Part shown: positions 52,198 through 61,205 of the stretch, piece after piece
How positions within the stretch are numbered: position 1 is the first letter of the stretch
Layout of the letters: each line of letters opens with the position of its first letter
DNA from: Faecalibacter bovis
GTDB lineage: Bacteria; Bacteroidota; Bacteroidia; Flavobacteriales; Weeksellaceae
Direction of reading: 5' to 3'
Length of the DNA stretch: 64,000 bases
Assembly: GCF_017948305.1 (NCBI RefSeq)
Contig: NZ_CP072842.1
Location: 1,804,501-1,868,500 of the forward strand
The notes under the pieces: generated by a model
Database searches by the model: none
What the model was told of the DNA's origin: nothing
Seen by the model: only the letters and a program-made list of their open reading frames with translations
Program-made: the position numbers and the translations under genes

Positions 52198-52540
52198 AAT
52201 GTGTTAATTTTATTTGTGTTAACTGTTTAAAAATAAATAATTTGTTGTTTTAATAAAAACTAAATTGATAACAATGTATATATCTTTACATAATTATTTT
52301 ACAAAACATTGTAAAACAGATATTTATGTTTTTTTTTTAAAAAAATGAGAAACCTATAAATATTCCGTTTTTTTAAAACTTTTTCCTTTATTTTTCTATT
52401 GTTGTAAACAATAATTTTAGATAAATGTGTAGTGGTTTGTAAATCTAGAAAGATTTTTTTTTAGAGACTTTTTAAACATATGAGTTTTCGTCTTCAAATC
52501 TATAAGAAAATAAAAACGGGCATAAAGCCCGTTTTAAATT
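52198..52540. other. Intergenic region, 343 bases
   Basis: Extremely AT-rich with long T and A runs. Apart from the terminator at its right end I see no gene, RNA or clear promoter box. Confidence 0.6.
52512..52535 (-). terminator. Terminator of the YgiBC-like operon
   Basis: AAAACGGGC (52513-52521) pairs with 52527-52535, followed by a T tract on the minus strand. Confidence 0.85.
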
Positions 52541-53212
52541 TTATTCAATATCAAATTCGTCGCTACGATCTTCTTCATCATCGTCGTCATCATCTTCATA
52601 ATGCGTCAAATTTTCGATGAAAATCGTGTATAATCTTGGGCAAATCGCTTGATATGTTGTAATGTTATCTTCTTCCCAATTAAATTCGATTTCAGGATAA
52701 TTTTCTTCGAAATATTCAAATTTATCATAATCAATATAATCATGAATATCTCTATCAAAAACTTGTAAAAATGTTTCGTTTGCGATTGTTCCAAAAATTT
52801 CAAATTCGTAGAAATCATCTTCGTTAAAGCCATCTTCAAAGTAATTTGCAAGATTATCAGGATCCATCATGGCATCCGTAAAAATTTGTTTCCCTTGAGA
52901 AATTAACCATAATCTAAAATTCTGAAATCCATCGTCATCACATTCCTCGTTCATGATGGCAGCAGCACACCATAATTCGCTAGAATAGGATTGAAACATA
53001 AAGAATTCTGTACGTAATCGAAATCCGATAATGTCTTCGGCAGTTAATTGTTTTAATTCTTCAATTAAAAACTCTTCTTGTTGTTCTAAAGTATCTGCCG
53101 TAGCCAATGAGTTTTCTATGATTTGCCAATATAAATCTATATCTAACATCTGAGATATTTTCTCGGTTGGTAGAGCAGCAGATGAATCAAATAAATTGTC
53201 TAAAAAACCCAT
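52541..53212 (-). CDS. DUF4240-domain protein
   Basis: 223 aa. The N-terminal 130 residues match the DUF4240 pattern: DLYWQIIENSLATADTLEQQ, then LKQLTAEDIIGF and ELWCAAAIMNEECDDDGFQN with a helical frame. The C-terminus is extremely acidic (EDDDDDDEEDRSDE). Cytoplasmic. DUF4240 proteins are seen in varied settings, including toxin-immunity-like clusters, with no defined function. Last gene of a four-gene unit with the glutathionylspermidine-synthase-like enzyme; the gap is 12 bases. Confidence 0.75.
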   Translation of the reverse strand: MGFLDNLFDSSAALPTEKISQMLDIDLYWQIIENSLATADTLEQQEEFLIEELKQLTAEDIIGFRLRTEFFMFQSYSSELWCAAAIMNEECDDDGFQNFRLWLISQGKQIFTDAMMDPDNLANYFEDGFNEDDFYEFEIFGTIANETFLQVFDRDIHDYIDYDKFEYFEENYPEIEFNWEEDNITTYQAICPRLYTIFIENLTHYEDDDDDDEEDRSDEFDIE

Positions 53213-53224
53213 ATAATTGTTTTA

Positions 53225-54364
53225 TTATTCTATAATATGTGGAACAAATCTACTTTTGTCAGTTGTAATAAATTGGTCGCTTTCGCGGAATGTAATACCG
53301 CAAGATTCTTGTCCAATAATCCAACTTCCAATGATTGAATATCCACTTTCTTCTTTATGAAGTTCGGCTAATTCTTGATAAATATAACCTTCTTCCCCAT
53401 ATTCACCCGAAGTTTCTTCGGTTGTTTTTCCGTCTTTTACAACAGTAATATTAGCACCTTCACGCGATAAAAGAGGTTTTTTTACATAATCTTTCATTTG
53501 ATGAGGTTCGCTAAAATATGTTTCTAATAACAAGTGATGGTTTGGATATAATTCCCATAAAATGGCTAAAATAGCTTTGTTTGACAGGATCATTTTCCAA
53601 GCAGGTTCAATCCAATTTGCTTTTATTTCATCATTTTTGATGTTGTAAGCAAACGTTTCATTTACCATCCATTCCCAAGGATATAATTTAAATATATCTG
53701 TTATCGTCTCGTCTTCTAAATCTACAAAATTTACATTATTCCAACCAATTTCATCGATATAAATTAATTTAGTATTAATTCCGGCTTGTATTGCGCAATC
53801 TCTTAGATATTCAACATTTGTTAAATCTTCCAAAGATTCGCGTACACATGTAAAATGTAAAGTTTCACCTTTTAAATAAGGTTTTAACATTTTCCAAGTT
53901 TCAATTAATTTATCGTGAACAGAATTGAATTGGTCTTTTGTATCGCCAAAATAATTTTCCATCCAAAGCCATTGTACAACGCCACATTCAAAAAGTGAAG
54001 TAGGCGTATCGGCATTAAATTCTAATAATTTTAGTTGTTTGTTTTTATCAAAAGCAAAATCAAAACGTCCATAAATGCTAGGAGTTTCGTTTTCCCAACT
54101 CTCAATTAAATAAGGTTGAATGAATTTTGGAATTTTAAATTCATCCAAACGATTATTTTCAATAACATGTTCAACTGCTGCTAAACACATTTCCCATAAT
54201 TGATTCGTAGCATCAAAAATATTGTCCGCTTCCTTTGGAGTGATTGAAAAATAACGATCTTCTACCCAATATGTTCTATTATTTTCGTCTGTATGATAAC
54301 CAAAACCAACATTTTCTAATCGTTCTTGCCAATTAGAGTCCTTTTGTAATTTTTTTAATTCCAT
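53225..54364 (-). CDS. Glutathionylspermidine-synthase-like ATP-grasp protein (YgiC-like)
   Basis: 379 aa, equal to the synthetase half of bifunctional Gsp synthetase and to E. coli YgiC/YjfC. Opening YWVEDRYFSIT; substrate segment YGRFDFAFD...LEFNADTPTSLFE; ATP-grasp end VKKPLLSREGANI and later SIIGSWIIGQESCGI. There is no amidase domain. It should form an amide bond at the expense of ATP; the peptide and amine used are unknown. Neighbours on both sides are within 8-13 bases. Confidence 0.88.
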   Translation of the reverse strand: MELKKLQKDSNWQERLENVGFGYHTDENNRTYWVEDRYFSITPKEADNIFDATNQLWEMCLAAVEHVIENNRLDEFKIPKFIQPYLIESWENETPSIYGRFDFAFDKNKQLKLLEFNADTPTSLFECGVVQWLWMENYFGDTKDQFNSVHDKLIETWKMLKPYLKGETLHFTCVRESLEDLTNVEYLRDCAIQAGINTKLIYIDEIGWNNVNFVDLEDETITDIFKLYPWEWMVNETFAYNIKNDEIKANWIEPAWKMILSNKAILAILWELYPNHHLLLETYFSEPHQMKDYVKKPLLSREGANITVVKDGKTTEETSGEYGEEGYIYQELAELHKEESGYSIIGSWIIGQESCGITFRESDQFITTDKSRFVPHIIE

Positions 54365-54372
54365 TTATAAAA

Positions 54373-54762
54373 TTAAGATGAAACTGTTTTTGATTGTGCT
54401 GATTTTCCAAATCCACCACGAATAGCTTGGTTTTTCATTTCTGTTGCTTTCGCAGTATTGGTTCCAACATTAGATTGTTGATGTAAGCCAGGACTTGCAT
54501 ACCCCATACCTCCAGACAAACTACGAAAAGCCATAAACCAAAGCAAAGAAGTTCCCATACCGCCCATCATACTTTGATTGTTGTTTTGTGCGTAATTTTC
54601 TGAAACATCCGTATAAGGAGCTGTAGAGTCTGCACGCATAAAAACTTTTTGTTCATTTTCTGCAGGAGTAGGTTCTTCTACACGTTTCATGCAAGAACTT
54701 AAAACAGATGAAATTAAAACTAAAGTTACAAGTTGACTGGCTCTTTTTTTATTATTATTCAT
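54373..54762 (-). CDS. YgiB/UPF0441-like lipoprotein
   Basis: 129 aa. Lipobox LSSC with Cys24, then a Met/Gly/Ser-rich region with MMGGMGTSLLWFMAF and SGGMGYASPGLH, and a C-terminus with FGKSAQ. Composition and position beside the YgiC-like gene match E. coli ygiB (UPF0441), a predicted lipoprotein encoded with ygiC. The gene stops 8 bases before the ATP-grasp gene. Role unknown. Confidence 0.65.
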   Translation of the reverse strand: MNNNKKRASQLVTLVLISSVLSSCMKRVEEPTPAENEQKVFMRADSTAPYTDVSENYAQNNNQSMMGGMGTSLLWFMAFRSLSGGMGYASPGLHQQSNVGTNTAKATEMKNQAIRGGFGKSAQSKTVSS

Positions 54763-54771
54763 CCCTCTAAA

Positions 54772-55044
54772 TTATTGAATTGTAACATATATTGGAGTTT
54801 TTATTGTGTCATTTGCTGCTTTTACAGTTTTTAACGTGTCAATTTTTTCTCCAGCTAACTGATTATTAGACCAAATTTTTTGTGTTGTAATATGTAATAC
54901 TGTATCACCAATTGTAGTAGAGCTTAAAACAACTTCTCTTGCAGAAGTTTTGTCTAATTGTTCTAAAGTTTGTTCTTGATTACTTTCTGATTGACAAGAA
55001 AATAGTAAAGGTGTAATAAGTGTTAAGTATAATAATTTTTTCAT
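54772..55044 (-). CDS. Small lipoprotein, 90 aa
   Basis: Lipobox LLFSC with Cys17. The mature part is polar with a strand pattern (REVVLSSTTIGDTVLHITTQ) and ends in TPIYVTIQ. Family not recognised. First gene of the four-gene unit leading to the YgiB-like and YgiC-like genes. Confidence 0.6.
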   Translation of the reverse strand: MKKLLYLTLITPLLFSCQSESNQEQTLEQLDKTSAREVVLSSTTIGDTVLHITTQKIWSNNQLAGEKIDTLKTVKAANDTIKTPIYVTIQ

Positions 55045-55083
55045 ATCTAAAATTTGTCGTCTAACAAAGTTACGTTATTTCAA

Positions 55084-55114
55084 CAAAAAAGCACTTCCTA
55101 AAAAGAAAGTGCTT
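55084..55114 (-). terminator. Terminator-like hairpin downstream of the small-lipoprotein promoter region
   Basis: AAGCACTTCC (55089-55098) pairs with 55105-55114, with a T run on the minus strand. It closes the CoA-transferase gene that ends at 55142 and separates it from the YgiBC-like operon. Confidence 0.8.
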
Positions 55115-55141
55115 GTAAATATATTAAGGAAAATTATAAAA

Positions 55142-56659
55142 TTATCCTACTAAAGTTTCAGTTTGAGCTTCAGCTTTTTTCATAGAACCTGTTTGTTTTA
55201 AACGAGTGTGCCATGAAAATGCTTCTTCTAAAATATGCGGAGTTTGACCACCTCTTTCAGCACATGCTCTTTCGAAGTAAGACATTAACTCTTCTTTGTA
55301 ATCTGGGTGAACACAGTTGTTGATGATTTCGATTGCTCTTTCGCGAGGAGCTAAACCTCTTAAATCAGCTAAACCTTGCTCCGTTACAATGATATCAACA
55401 TCATGTTCTGTATGATCGTGGTGAGATACCATAGGAACGATAGATGAAATGTTTCCACCTTTAGCAATAGATGCAGTTACGAAGATTGAGATGTAAGCGT
55501 TACGAGCGAAATCTCCAGAACCTCCAATACCATTCATCATGTGTGTTCCTGTAACGTGAGTAGAGTTTACGTTTCCATAAATATCACATTCTAACGAAGT
55601 GTTGATTCCGATAATTCCTAAACGACGGATAACTTCCGCAGAGTTAGAAATTGCTTGTGGACGTAAAACAACTTTGTCTTTGTAGAACTCGATATTGTTC
55701 ATTACACGATCGTAACATTCCTGAGAAACTGTCATAGAAGATGCAGATGCAAAATTCATTTTTCCAGAATCGATTAAGTCGAATGTTGAATCTTGTAATA
55801 CTTCAGAATACATTACTAAGTTTTCGAAGTTAGAATGCTCTAAACCTCCTAAAACTGCGTTAGCAACTTTACCAATACCACATTGTAATGGCATTAATTC
55901 TTTAGTTAAACGACCTGCTTCAACTTCTTTTTCGAAGAAGTTTACAATATTTTTAGCGATAGCTGATGTTGCTTCGTCAGCAGGAACAATATCTCCAGCC
56001 ATATCAGTGATATCGTGGAAAACGATCGCTTCGATTTTAGATGGATCTAATTTAATTACATCAGAACCAATTTTTGTATCACATGCAGTGATGTTGATTG
56101 CTGAACGAGAACCGTACTCTTCAACTTTGTAAATATCATGCATTCCACGGATAGATGTAGGAATAGCTGTATTTACCTCTAATATAATTTTGTCTGCACT
56201 AGCAGCGATATCTACATTGTTACCAACAGAAGTTGTAGGTACAACAGATCCATCTTCTAAGATTTCTGCAACTTCTAATACGGCAACATCAATTTTGAAT
56301 TGTCCGTTTAAGATGTGTTCTGCTGATTCACCTAAGTGTTGGTCAATGAATAATACATTACCAGCGTTAATATTTTTACGTAGTGTGTTGTCTACTTGAA
56401 AAGGTAAACGTTTTGTTAATGCACCATTTTCTGCTAAAGCAGCATCTGTATCATGACCTAAAGATGCACCAGTAATTAAAGTAACTTTTAATTCTTCTGT
56501 TTTAGCACGCTTTGCTAATGCTTTTAATACAACTTTAGAGTCTCCTCCTCTTGTAAATCCACTTGATCCTACAGTCATACCGTTCTCAAAAATCTTCGCA
56601 GATTCTTCAGCAGTCATCACTTTAGAGTGTAGATCTGTTAATTTTATTCTTTCTAACAT
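55142..56659 (-). CDS. Acetyl-CoA hydrolase / succinate:acetate CoA transferase family
   Basis: 505 aa, the length of AarC/Cat1-type class I CoA transferases. The catalytic Glu286 lies in VMYSEVLQD, and the QCGIGKVANAVLGGL oxyanion block precedes it. These enzymes swap CoA between succinyl-CoA and acetate (or propionate). Monocistronic, with a divergent AraC regulator upstream; direct repeats between the two genes may be its binding site. Confidence 0.9.
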   Translation of the reverse strand: MLERIKLTDLHSKVMTAEESAKIFENGMTVGSSGFTRGGDSKVVLKALAKRAKTEELKVTLITGASLGHDTDAALAENGALTKRLPFQVDNTLRKNINAGNVLFIDQHLGESAEHILNGQFKIDVAVLEVAEILEDGSVVPTTSVGNNVDIAASADKIILEVNTAIPTSIRGMHDIYKVEEYGSRSAINITACDTKIGSDVIKLDPSKIEAIVFHDITDMAGDIVPADEATSAIAKNIVNFFEKEVEAGRLTKELMPLQCGIGKVANAVLGGLEHSNFENLVMYSEVLQDSTFDLIDSGKMNFASASSMTVSQECYDRVMNNIEFYKDKVVLRPQAISNSAEVIRRLGIIGINTSLECDIYGNVNSTHVTGTHMMNGIGGSGDFARNAYISIFVTASIAKGGNISSIVPMVSHHDHTEHDVDIIVTEQGLADLRGLAPRERAIEIINNCVHPDYKEELMSYFERACAERGGQTPHILEEAFSWHTRLKQTGSMKKAEAQTETLVG

Positions 56660-56746
56660 AATGCAACTTTATCTTTACTTTTCAATAATTATTCCCTTAA
56701 TTTCTAAAGGGAATTACAAAAATTGAAATAATATTCGGTTACGCAA

Positions 56747-56782
56747 TATTAAAAAAAGACAAATATTTATTAAAAAAAGACA
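56747..56782. promoter_or_regulatory. Pair of 15-bp direct repeats 21 bp apart, candidate AraC operator
   Basis: TATTAAAAAAAGACA occurs at 56747-56761 and again at 56768-56782. The 21-bp spacing equals two helical turns, as in AraC-family half-sites. It lies in the divergent region between the CoA-transferase and AraC-regulator genes. Confidence 0.6.
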
Positions 56783-56850
56783 CGATTGTTTGTGTACTTT
56801 GTACAATATATGAAATAAAGTAGTATATTAGTTTAATCTTTTACAAAACT

Positions 56851-57672
56851 ATGAATATAAACCTAGAAACTAAATTAGATACTCGTTACTATTTAACTGA
56901 GATTGATAAAAATCCTAACTCAATCTTTTGTTATCATAAGGAAATATCGGAAGCGTATGTTGTTGAGCATAAACATGAAAAGGGGCAATTTTTGTACTGT
57001 GAAGGTGGAATTGTATATGTAAAAATAGGGAAAGAAACTTATTATTTGCCAGCAAGACATTTTATGTGGATCCCGCCAAATGCAGAACATAGTATTCACC
57101 CAAATACACCAGAGGTGATAATGAGGAATTTATATTTTCCTATTTCGGATCAAGACCATGCATTTTATAAAAAAGTTGGAATTTATCCAGCGAATGGGTT
57201 GTTATTAGAGCTTTTGTTATTCACTAACAAATGGTTAGGTGATATTTCTTCTGAGCACAGAAGCGATTATATTATTGGACAAGCTTTTAAAGAAATTTTA
57301 CCACAAGTAAGTAAAACGAGCTTAAAACTTGCTTTACCTTTACCAACTGATGATCGATTAAAGAAAATTGTACAGTTTTTAGAGGATAATATGGACTCGT
57401 CAATAACGATGAAAAAGATAACAGCTGAATTTGGGTTTAGTGAAAGATCTTTATCGAGATTATTCCAAAAAGATTTACAGATGACATTTGTTCAATATTT
57501 TACTATTTTACGAATGTTGCGTGCATTAAAATTATTAATTGATGGTACATATTCTATCAGTGAAATCTCTGTGATGGTGGGTTACAATAGTTTACCAACA
57601 TTCAGTAATACATTTCAGAAAGTGATTGGTGTACGTCCAACAGATTACTCAAAAAGAAAAGATATTTTATAA
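56851..57672 (+). CDS. AraC-family transcription regulator
   Basis: 273 aa. The N-terminal part is a cupin-like ligand domain (about 20-115; VVEHKHEKGQFLYCEGGIVY, HFMWIPPNAEHSI) and the C-terminal 100 residues carry two helix-turn-helix motifs (TMKKITAEFGFSERSLSRLF; ISEISVMVGYNSLPTFSNTF, ending GVRPTDY). Divergent to the CoA-transferase gene, 191 bases apart, with paired direct repeats between, and 6 bases upstream of an alpha/beta hydrolase. It may regulate both sides. Confidence 0.9.
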   Translation: MNINLETKLDTRYYLTEIDKNPNSIFCYHKEISEAYVVEHKHEKGQFLYCEGGIVYVKIGKETYYLPARHFMWIPPNAEHSIHPNTPEVIMRNLYFPISDQDHAFYKKVGIYPANGLLLELLLFTNKWLGDISSEHRSDYIIGQAFKEILPQVSKTSLKLALPLPTDDRLKKIVQFLEDNMDSSITMKKITAEFGFSERSLSRLFQKDLQMTFVQYFTILRMLRALKLLIDGTYSISEISVMVGYNSLPTFSNTFQKVIGVRPTDYSKRKDIL

Positions 57673-57678
57673 AAAGAA

Positions 57679-58338
57679 ATGAAAATTTATCAGGTTAGTG
57701 GGTTAGGTGCAAATGGAAATGCTTTTAGAAATCTGAAACTTAACGATGATTTTGAGCAGATTAATGTCCCATGGCTTAATCCTGAAAAAAATGAAACCTT
57801 AGCGCATTACACTGAAAGAATGATCAATCAAATAAATCCCACGGAAGATTTTCTTCTGATGGGATTATCTTTTGGTGGAATAATTGTTCAGGAAATGAAT
57901 CGATTTATTAATCCTAAGCATACCATTTTATTATCCAGCGTAAAGAGTAGGGAAGAATTACCTTTGATGTTTAGATTTTCATCCAAAATTAATGCGCATC
58001 ATATAATTCCTATGCAATTTTTTACCTCAAAACATTTGTTTTCGTACATGATGATGAGGAAATTGTATTATTCTAAAAAAGAAGATGCAATCGACGATAT
58101 TTTTGAGTTTAAAGATGCAAATTATTTGAAATGGTCCATTCATAAAATCGTTAACTGGAATCGATCTTCTGCTTACGAAATTAAAAATTTGACGCATATA
58201 CATGGAAATAAGGATATCGTCTTTCCGATTGAATATATAAAAGATTGTAAAATAATTGATGGTGGAACACACATTATGGTGATGCAAAAACCCAAAGCAG
58301 TAAGTAAGGAAATAAACGAAGTATTAATACAATTATAA
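57679..58338 (+). CDS. Alpha/beta hydrolase
   Basis: 219 aa. The nucleophile elbow is GLSFGG with Ser64; the acid is probably Asp in HGNKDIVFP (about 177) and the base His in GGTHIMV (about 197). Short, with a small lid, and no signal peptide, so cytoplasmic. Substrate unknown. It follows the AraC gene by 6 bases and is probably cotranscribed with it. Confidence 0.82.
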   Translation: MKIYQVSGLGANGNAFRNLKLNDDFEQINVPWLNPEKNETLAHYTERMINQINPTEDFLLMGLSFGGIIVQEMNRFINPKHTILLSSVKSREELPLMFRFSSKINAHHIIPMQFFTSKHLFSYMMMRKLYYSKKEDAIDDIFEFKDANYLKWSIHKIVNWNRSSAYEIKNLTHIHGNKDIVFPIEYIKDCKIIDGGTHIMVMQKPKAVSKEINEVLIQL

Positions 58339-58340
58339 TT

Positions 58341-58378
58341 AAAAAAAGGTGATTCAGTTTTCTGAATGACCTTTTTTT
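58341..58378. terminator. Bidirectional terminator
   Basis: AAAAAAAGGTgATTCAG (58341-58357) pairs with CTGAATgACCTTTTTTT (58362-58378), one mismatch, between convergent genes. Confidence 0.88.
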
Positions 58379-58392
58379 AATTTATATAATGA

Positions 58393-59088
58393 TTATTGAT
58401 TTTCCTCGAAATACGATTTTTCTAATGCAAAATTTTCAGCATTAATTACATCAAATTCTCCGATTTTAGTTCTGCGTAATGCAGTTAAATATCCACCAGA
58501 ATTTAATGCTTTACCAAAATCATAAGCTAAAGATCGAATGTATGTTCCCTTTGAACATTTAACTTCAAAATCTACAAATGGTAAATCAATTTTTGTGATT
58601 TTAAATTCTTCAATTGTTACTTTTCGCGCTTTACGTTCAATTTCTTGTCCATCACGCGCCAATTCGTACAAACGTTTTCCGTCCACTTTAATAGCAGAAT
58701 GCATCGGAGGTAGTTGTTCAATCTCGCCAGTGAATTGTTTTGTAGTTTCATGGATCATTTCTTCTGTGATATGATCCGTAGGAAAAATTTGATCTTCTTC
58801 AGATTCTAAATCATAAGTCGGAGTTGTTACTCCTAACTTTATAGTACCTGTATATGTTTTTTCTTGTGCTTGAAATTCATCAATTTTCTTCGTCCATTTT
58901 CCTGTACAAATCAGTAACAAACCTGTCGCTTTTGGATCTAAAGTTCCGGCATGACCAACTTTAATTTTCTTTAAGTTGTAAGCCTTGCGAATATTCCAAC
59001 GAATTTTATTTACAGCGTCAAAAGAAGTCCAATCTAATGGTTTATCGATTAAGAAAACGTGTCCTTCTTGTATCTTTTCTACATTCAT
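58393..59088 (-). CDS. truB: tRNA pseudouridine-55 synthase TruB
   Basis: 231 aa, in the size range of flavobacterial TruB without the C-terminal PUA domain. Catalytic Asp51 is in HAGTLDPKATGLL; the YELARDGQEIERKAR and KCSKGTYIRSLAYDFG motifs follow. It makes pseudouridine 55 in the T loop of tRNA. Last gene of the ftsX - DUF3098 - uppP - truB block, 14 bases after uppP. Confidence 0.95.
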   Translation of the reverse strand: MNVEKIQEGHVFLIDKPLDWTSFDAVNKIRWNIRKAYNLKKIKVGHAGTLDPKATGLLLICTGKWTKKIDEFQAQEKTYTGTIKLGVTTPTYDLESEEDQIFPTDHITEEMIHETTKQFTGEIEQLPPMHSAIKVDGKRLYELARDGQEIERKARKVTIEEFKITKIDLPFVDFEVKCSKGTYIRSLAYDFGKALNSGGYLTALRRTKIGEFDVINAENFALEKSYFEENQ

Positions 59089-59102
59089 CAGTATATAGTT
59101 AA

Positions 59103-59906
59103 TTATAAAAATGTGCTAATAATTACTATTGTACCTACGATAACACAGTAAATAGAAAAGTAAATTAGTTTAGCTTGTTTTACGATGTTAATCATCCATT
59201 TACAAGCGAATAAACCTGCAAAAAATGCAGCGAAAAATCCGGCAACTAAATCCAAAGGAGCGATGTTGATAGATTCTAAACCTCCAGTTTCTTGCATATC
59301 TAAAAACATTTTAGCAATTGCACCTAAAATTAAAGGTAACACCATTAAAAAAGAAAATCGAGCTGCTTTAGATTTATCATCTCCTAAAATTATAGAAGTA
59401 GAAATTGTAGATCCTGAACGAGATAAACCTGGTAATAATGCAGCGAAACCTTGTGCAATTCCAATGATTAGAGCGTCTTTAAAAGATACATCTTTAGTTG
59501 TGCTTTTTGCTTTATCAGCAAAGAATAATAAACAAGCGGTAACTAATAACATAATTCCAACCACTAATAAATTAGAAAATAAAGCTTCTAATTGATCCTT
59601 TAATAATACACCTACTAAGGCTGCTGGAATCATAGATAAAACAATTTTTAATGAAAACTGAAATTCTTCGTTCCATTTAAACTGAAATAATCCTTTAAAA
59701 ATTTGAATAATATCCTTCCTAAAAATTACAATTGTACTCAATGCAGTCGCAAAATGTAATACAATTGCAAATAATAAATTTTCATCTTCTCCAAAATCTA
59801 ATCCTAATAGATTTTGAGCAATTACAATATGTCCACTAGATGATACGGGTAAGAATTCTGTTAATCCTTGTACAATACCAACTAAAATTGCCTTTAATGT
59901 TTCCAT
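59103..59906 (-). CDS. uppP: Undecaprenyl-diphosphate phosphatase UppP (BacA)
   Basis: 267 aa, seven to eight membrane helices. Signature regions: GLTEFLPVSSSGHIVIAQ (about 14-31) and the second LPGLSRSGSTIS motif (about 158-169), with the catalytic Glu and Arg of the family. It recycles the lipid carrier for peptidoglycan synthesis and confers bacitracin resistance when abundant. Its start overlaps the DUF3098 stop by one base. Confidence 0.95.
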   Translation of the reverse strand: METLKAILVGIVQGLTEFLPVSSSGHIVIAQNLLGLDFGEDENLLFAIVLHFATALSTIVIFRKDIIQIFKGLFQFKWNEEFQFSLKIVLSMIPAALVGVLLKDQLEALFSNLLVVGIMLLVTACLLFFADKAKSTTKDVSFKDALIIGIAQGFAALLPGLSRSGSTISTSIILGDDKSKAARFSFLMVLPLILGAIAKMFLDMQETGGLESINIAPLDLVAGFFAAFFAGLFACKWMINIVKQAKLIYFSIYCVIVGTIVIISTFL

Positions 59907-60208
59907 TATTTTTCTTTGTTCGGGTTAAGTAAAATTGCATAAATCTCTACAATAAAACCTGCAATAACTAAAAATGGAGCTAATCTAATTCGTCTCCAAG
60001 AGTAGATATCTTCGTTCCAATACGTAGGATCAAAGTTTCCATCTGGAGTTGTGTTTGCATCGGGACCAGTCATTAAGATAAATCCTAATGTAATTAATGC
60101 AATCCCAATTCCCATCCAGATGTAATTTTTCTTACCGAATAAAAAGGTAAAATCAGAACCTTTAGTAGATTCTGATTTTAATGTATTTTGATTATTTAAT
60201 GTACTCAT
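59906..60208 (-). CDS. DUF3098 small membrane protein
   Basis: 100 aa with two membrane segments (about 31-47 and 79-95), and a polar loop between (PDANTTPDGNFDPTYWNEDI). DUF3098 proteins are conserved in Bacteroidota between ftsX and uppP, as here; role unknown but likely linked to envelope growth. Confidence 0.85.
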   Translation of the reverse strand: MSTLNNQNTLKSESTKGSDFTFLFGKKNYIWMGIGIALITLGFILMTGPDANTTPDGNFDPTYWNEDIYSWRRIRLAPFLVIAGFIVEIYAILLNPNKEK

Positions 60209-60215
60209 TAAAATA

Positions 60216-61109
60216 TTAGTATAGTTGATCTGTTTTTAATTTTAAATATCTCCATGCAGCAAATAGTGTACTGAATAAAGCGATTAAAACTCCTAATGCG
60301 ATTAAAGCACCAATTAACATTCCGAAATTAGGATTCCATAATAACAATCCGATCTTAGTTGCTAATAAATACCATAAAATTCCAAGTCCAGTAATAGCAA
60401 TAATAGCAGCTAAGAATCCTAAAAATGCACCTTCTAATAAGAAAGGTTTCATGATAAATCTTCTACGAGCACCTACTAATTGCATAGTTTTAATACTAAA
60501 ACGTTTTGCATAAATTTTTAATCGAATAGAGTTGTTGATTAAAATAATAACAATTACTAAGAAAATAATCGCGAAAATCATTAACCAAAAAGTAATAGTA
60601 TTGATGCTGTTGTATATTTTAACCATCGCTTGTTTATCACTTTTCACCTTATCAATTAATGGATGTTGAGCTAATTTTGAATTGATAGAATCAATTTGCT
60701 CGATAGAATTAATTTTCTTCGGATTTAAAGTAATTTGTACAGATGGCGGGAAAATATTTGCCTCAAATAATTCAACATCGTCAATACCCAATTCTAGTTT
60801 AGCAATTTTAGAAGCCTCTTCTTTACTGATGTAGCGAGTGCTTTCAATAAAATCGTACTTGATTTTTAACGAATCGATATATTCTTTTTGCATCGATAAT
60901 TCCTTGTCTTTAATCTTCGGATCATCAACATCATTAAAATATGCTTCGATTTTTAATTCTCTTTTTAGATGTTCTGCGTAACTTTGTGCATTAATTACGA
61001 TTAATCCAAATACACCTAATAAAAATAAAACTAAAGATATACTTATAACGACTGTAATGTTAGAAGAGCGAAGTCTTCCTTTTTCAAATTTATCGTTCGT
61101 TTTTGACAT
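60216..61109 (-). CDS. ftsX: Cell-division permease FtsX
   Basis: 297 aa. One N-terminal membrane helix (about 17-38), a large periplasmic domain (to about 170), and three C-terminal helices, the FtsX topology; MQLVGARRRFIMKPFLLEGAFLG is the coupling-helix region to FtsE. With FtsE (outside the window) it controls peptidoglycan hydrolases at the septum. First gene of the four-gene block, divergent from rsmA. Confidence 0.93.
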   Translation of the reverse strand: MSKTNDKFEKGRLRSSNITVVISISLVLFLLGVFGLIVINAQSYAEHLKRELKIEAYFNDVDDPKIKDKELSMQKEYIDSLKIKYDFIESTRYISKEEASKIAKLELGIDDVELFEANIFPPSVQITLNPKKINSIEQIDSINSKLAQHPLIDKVKSDKQAMVKIYNSINTITFWLMIFAIIFLVIVIILINNSIRLKIYAKRFSIKTMQLVGARRRFIMKPFLLEGAFLGFLAAIIAITGLGILWYLLATKIGLLLWNPNFGMLIGALIALGVLIALFSTLFAAWRYLKLKTDQLY

Positions 61110-61205
61110 TTGGGTTATTTTTGGGGCTAAGATAAAAAAAACTTATTTCGAAACATAGTTAATCGGTACGAAATTGGTTAAAGAAAATATAAAATTTTAA
61201 GAAAT

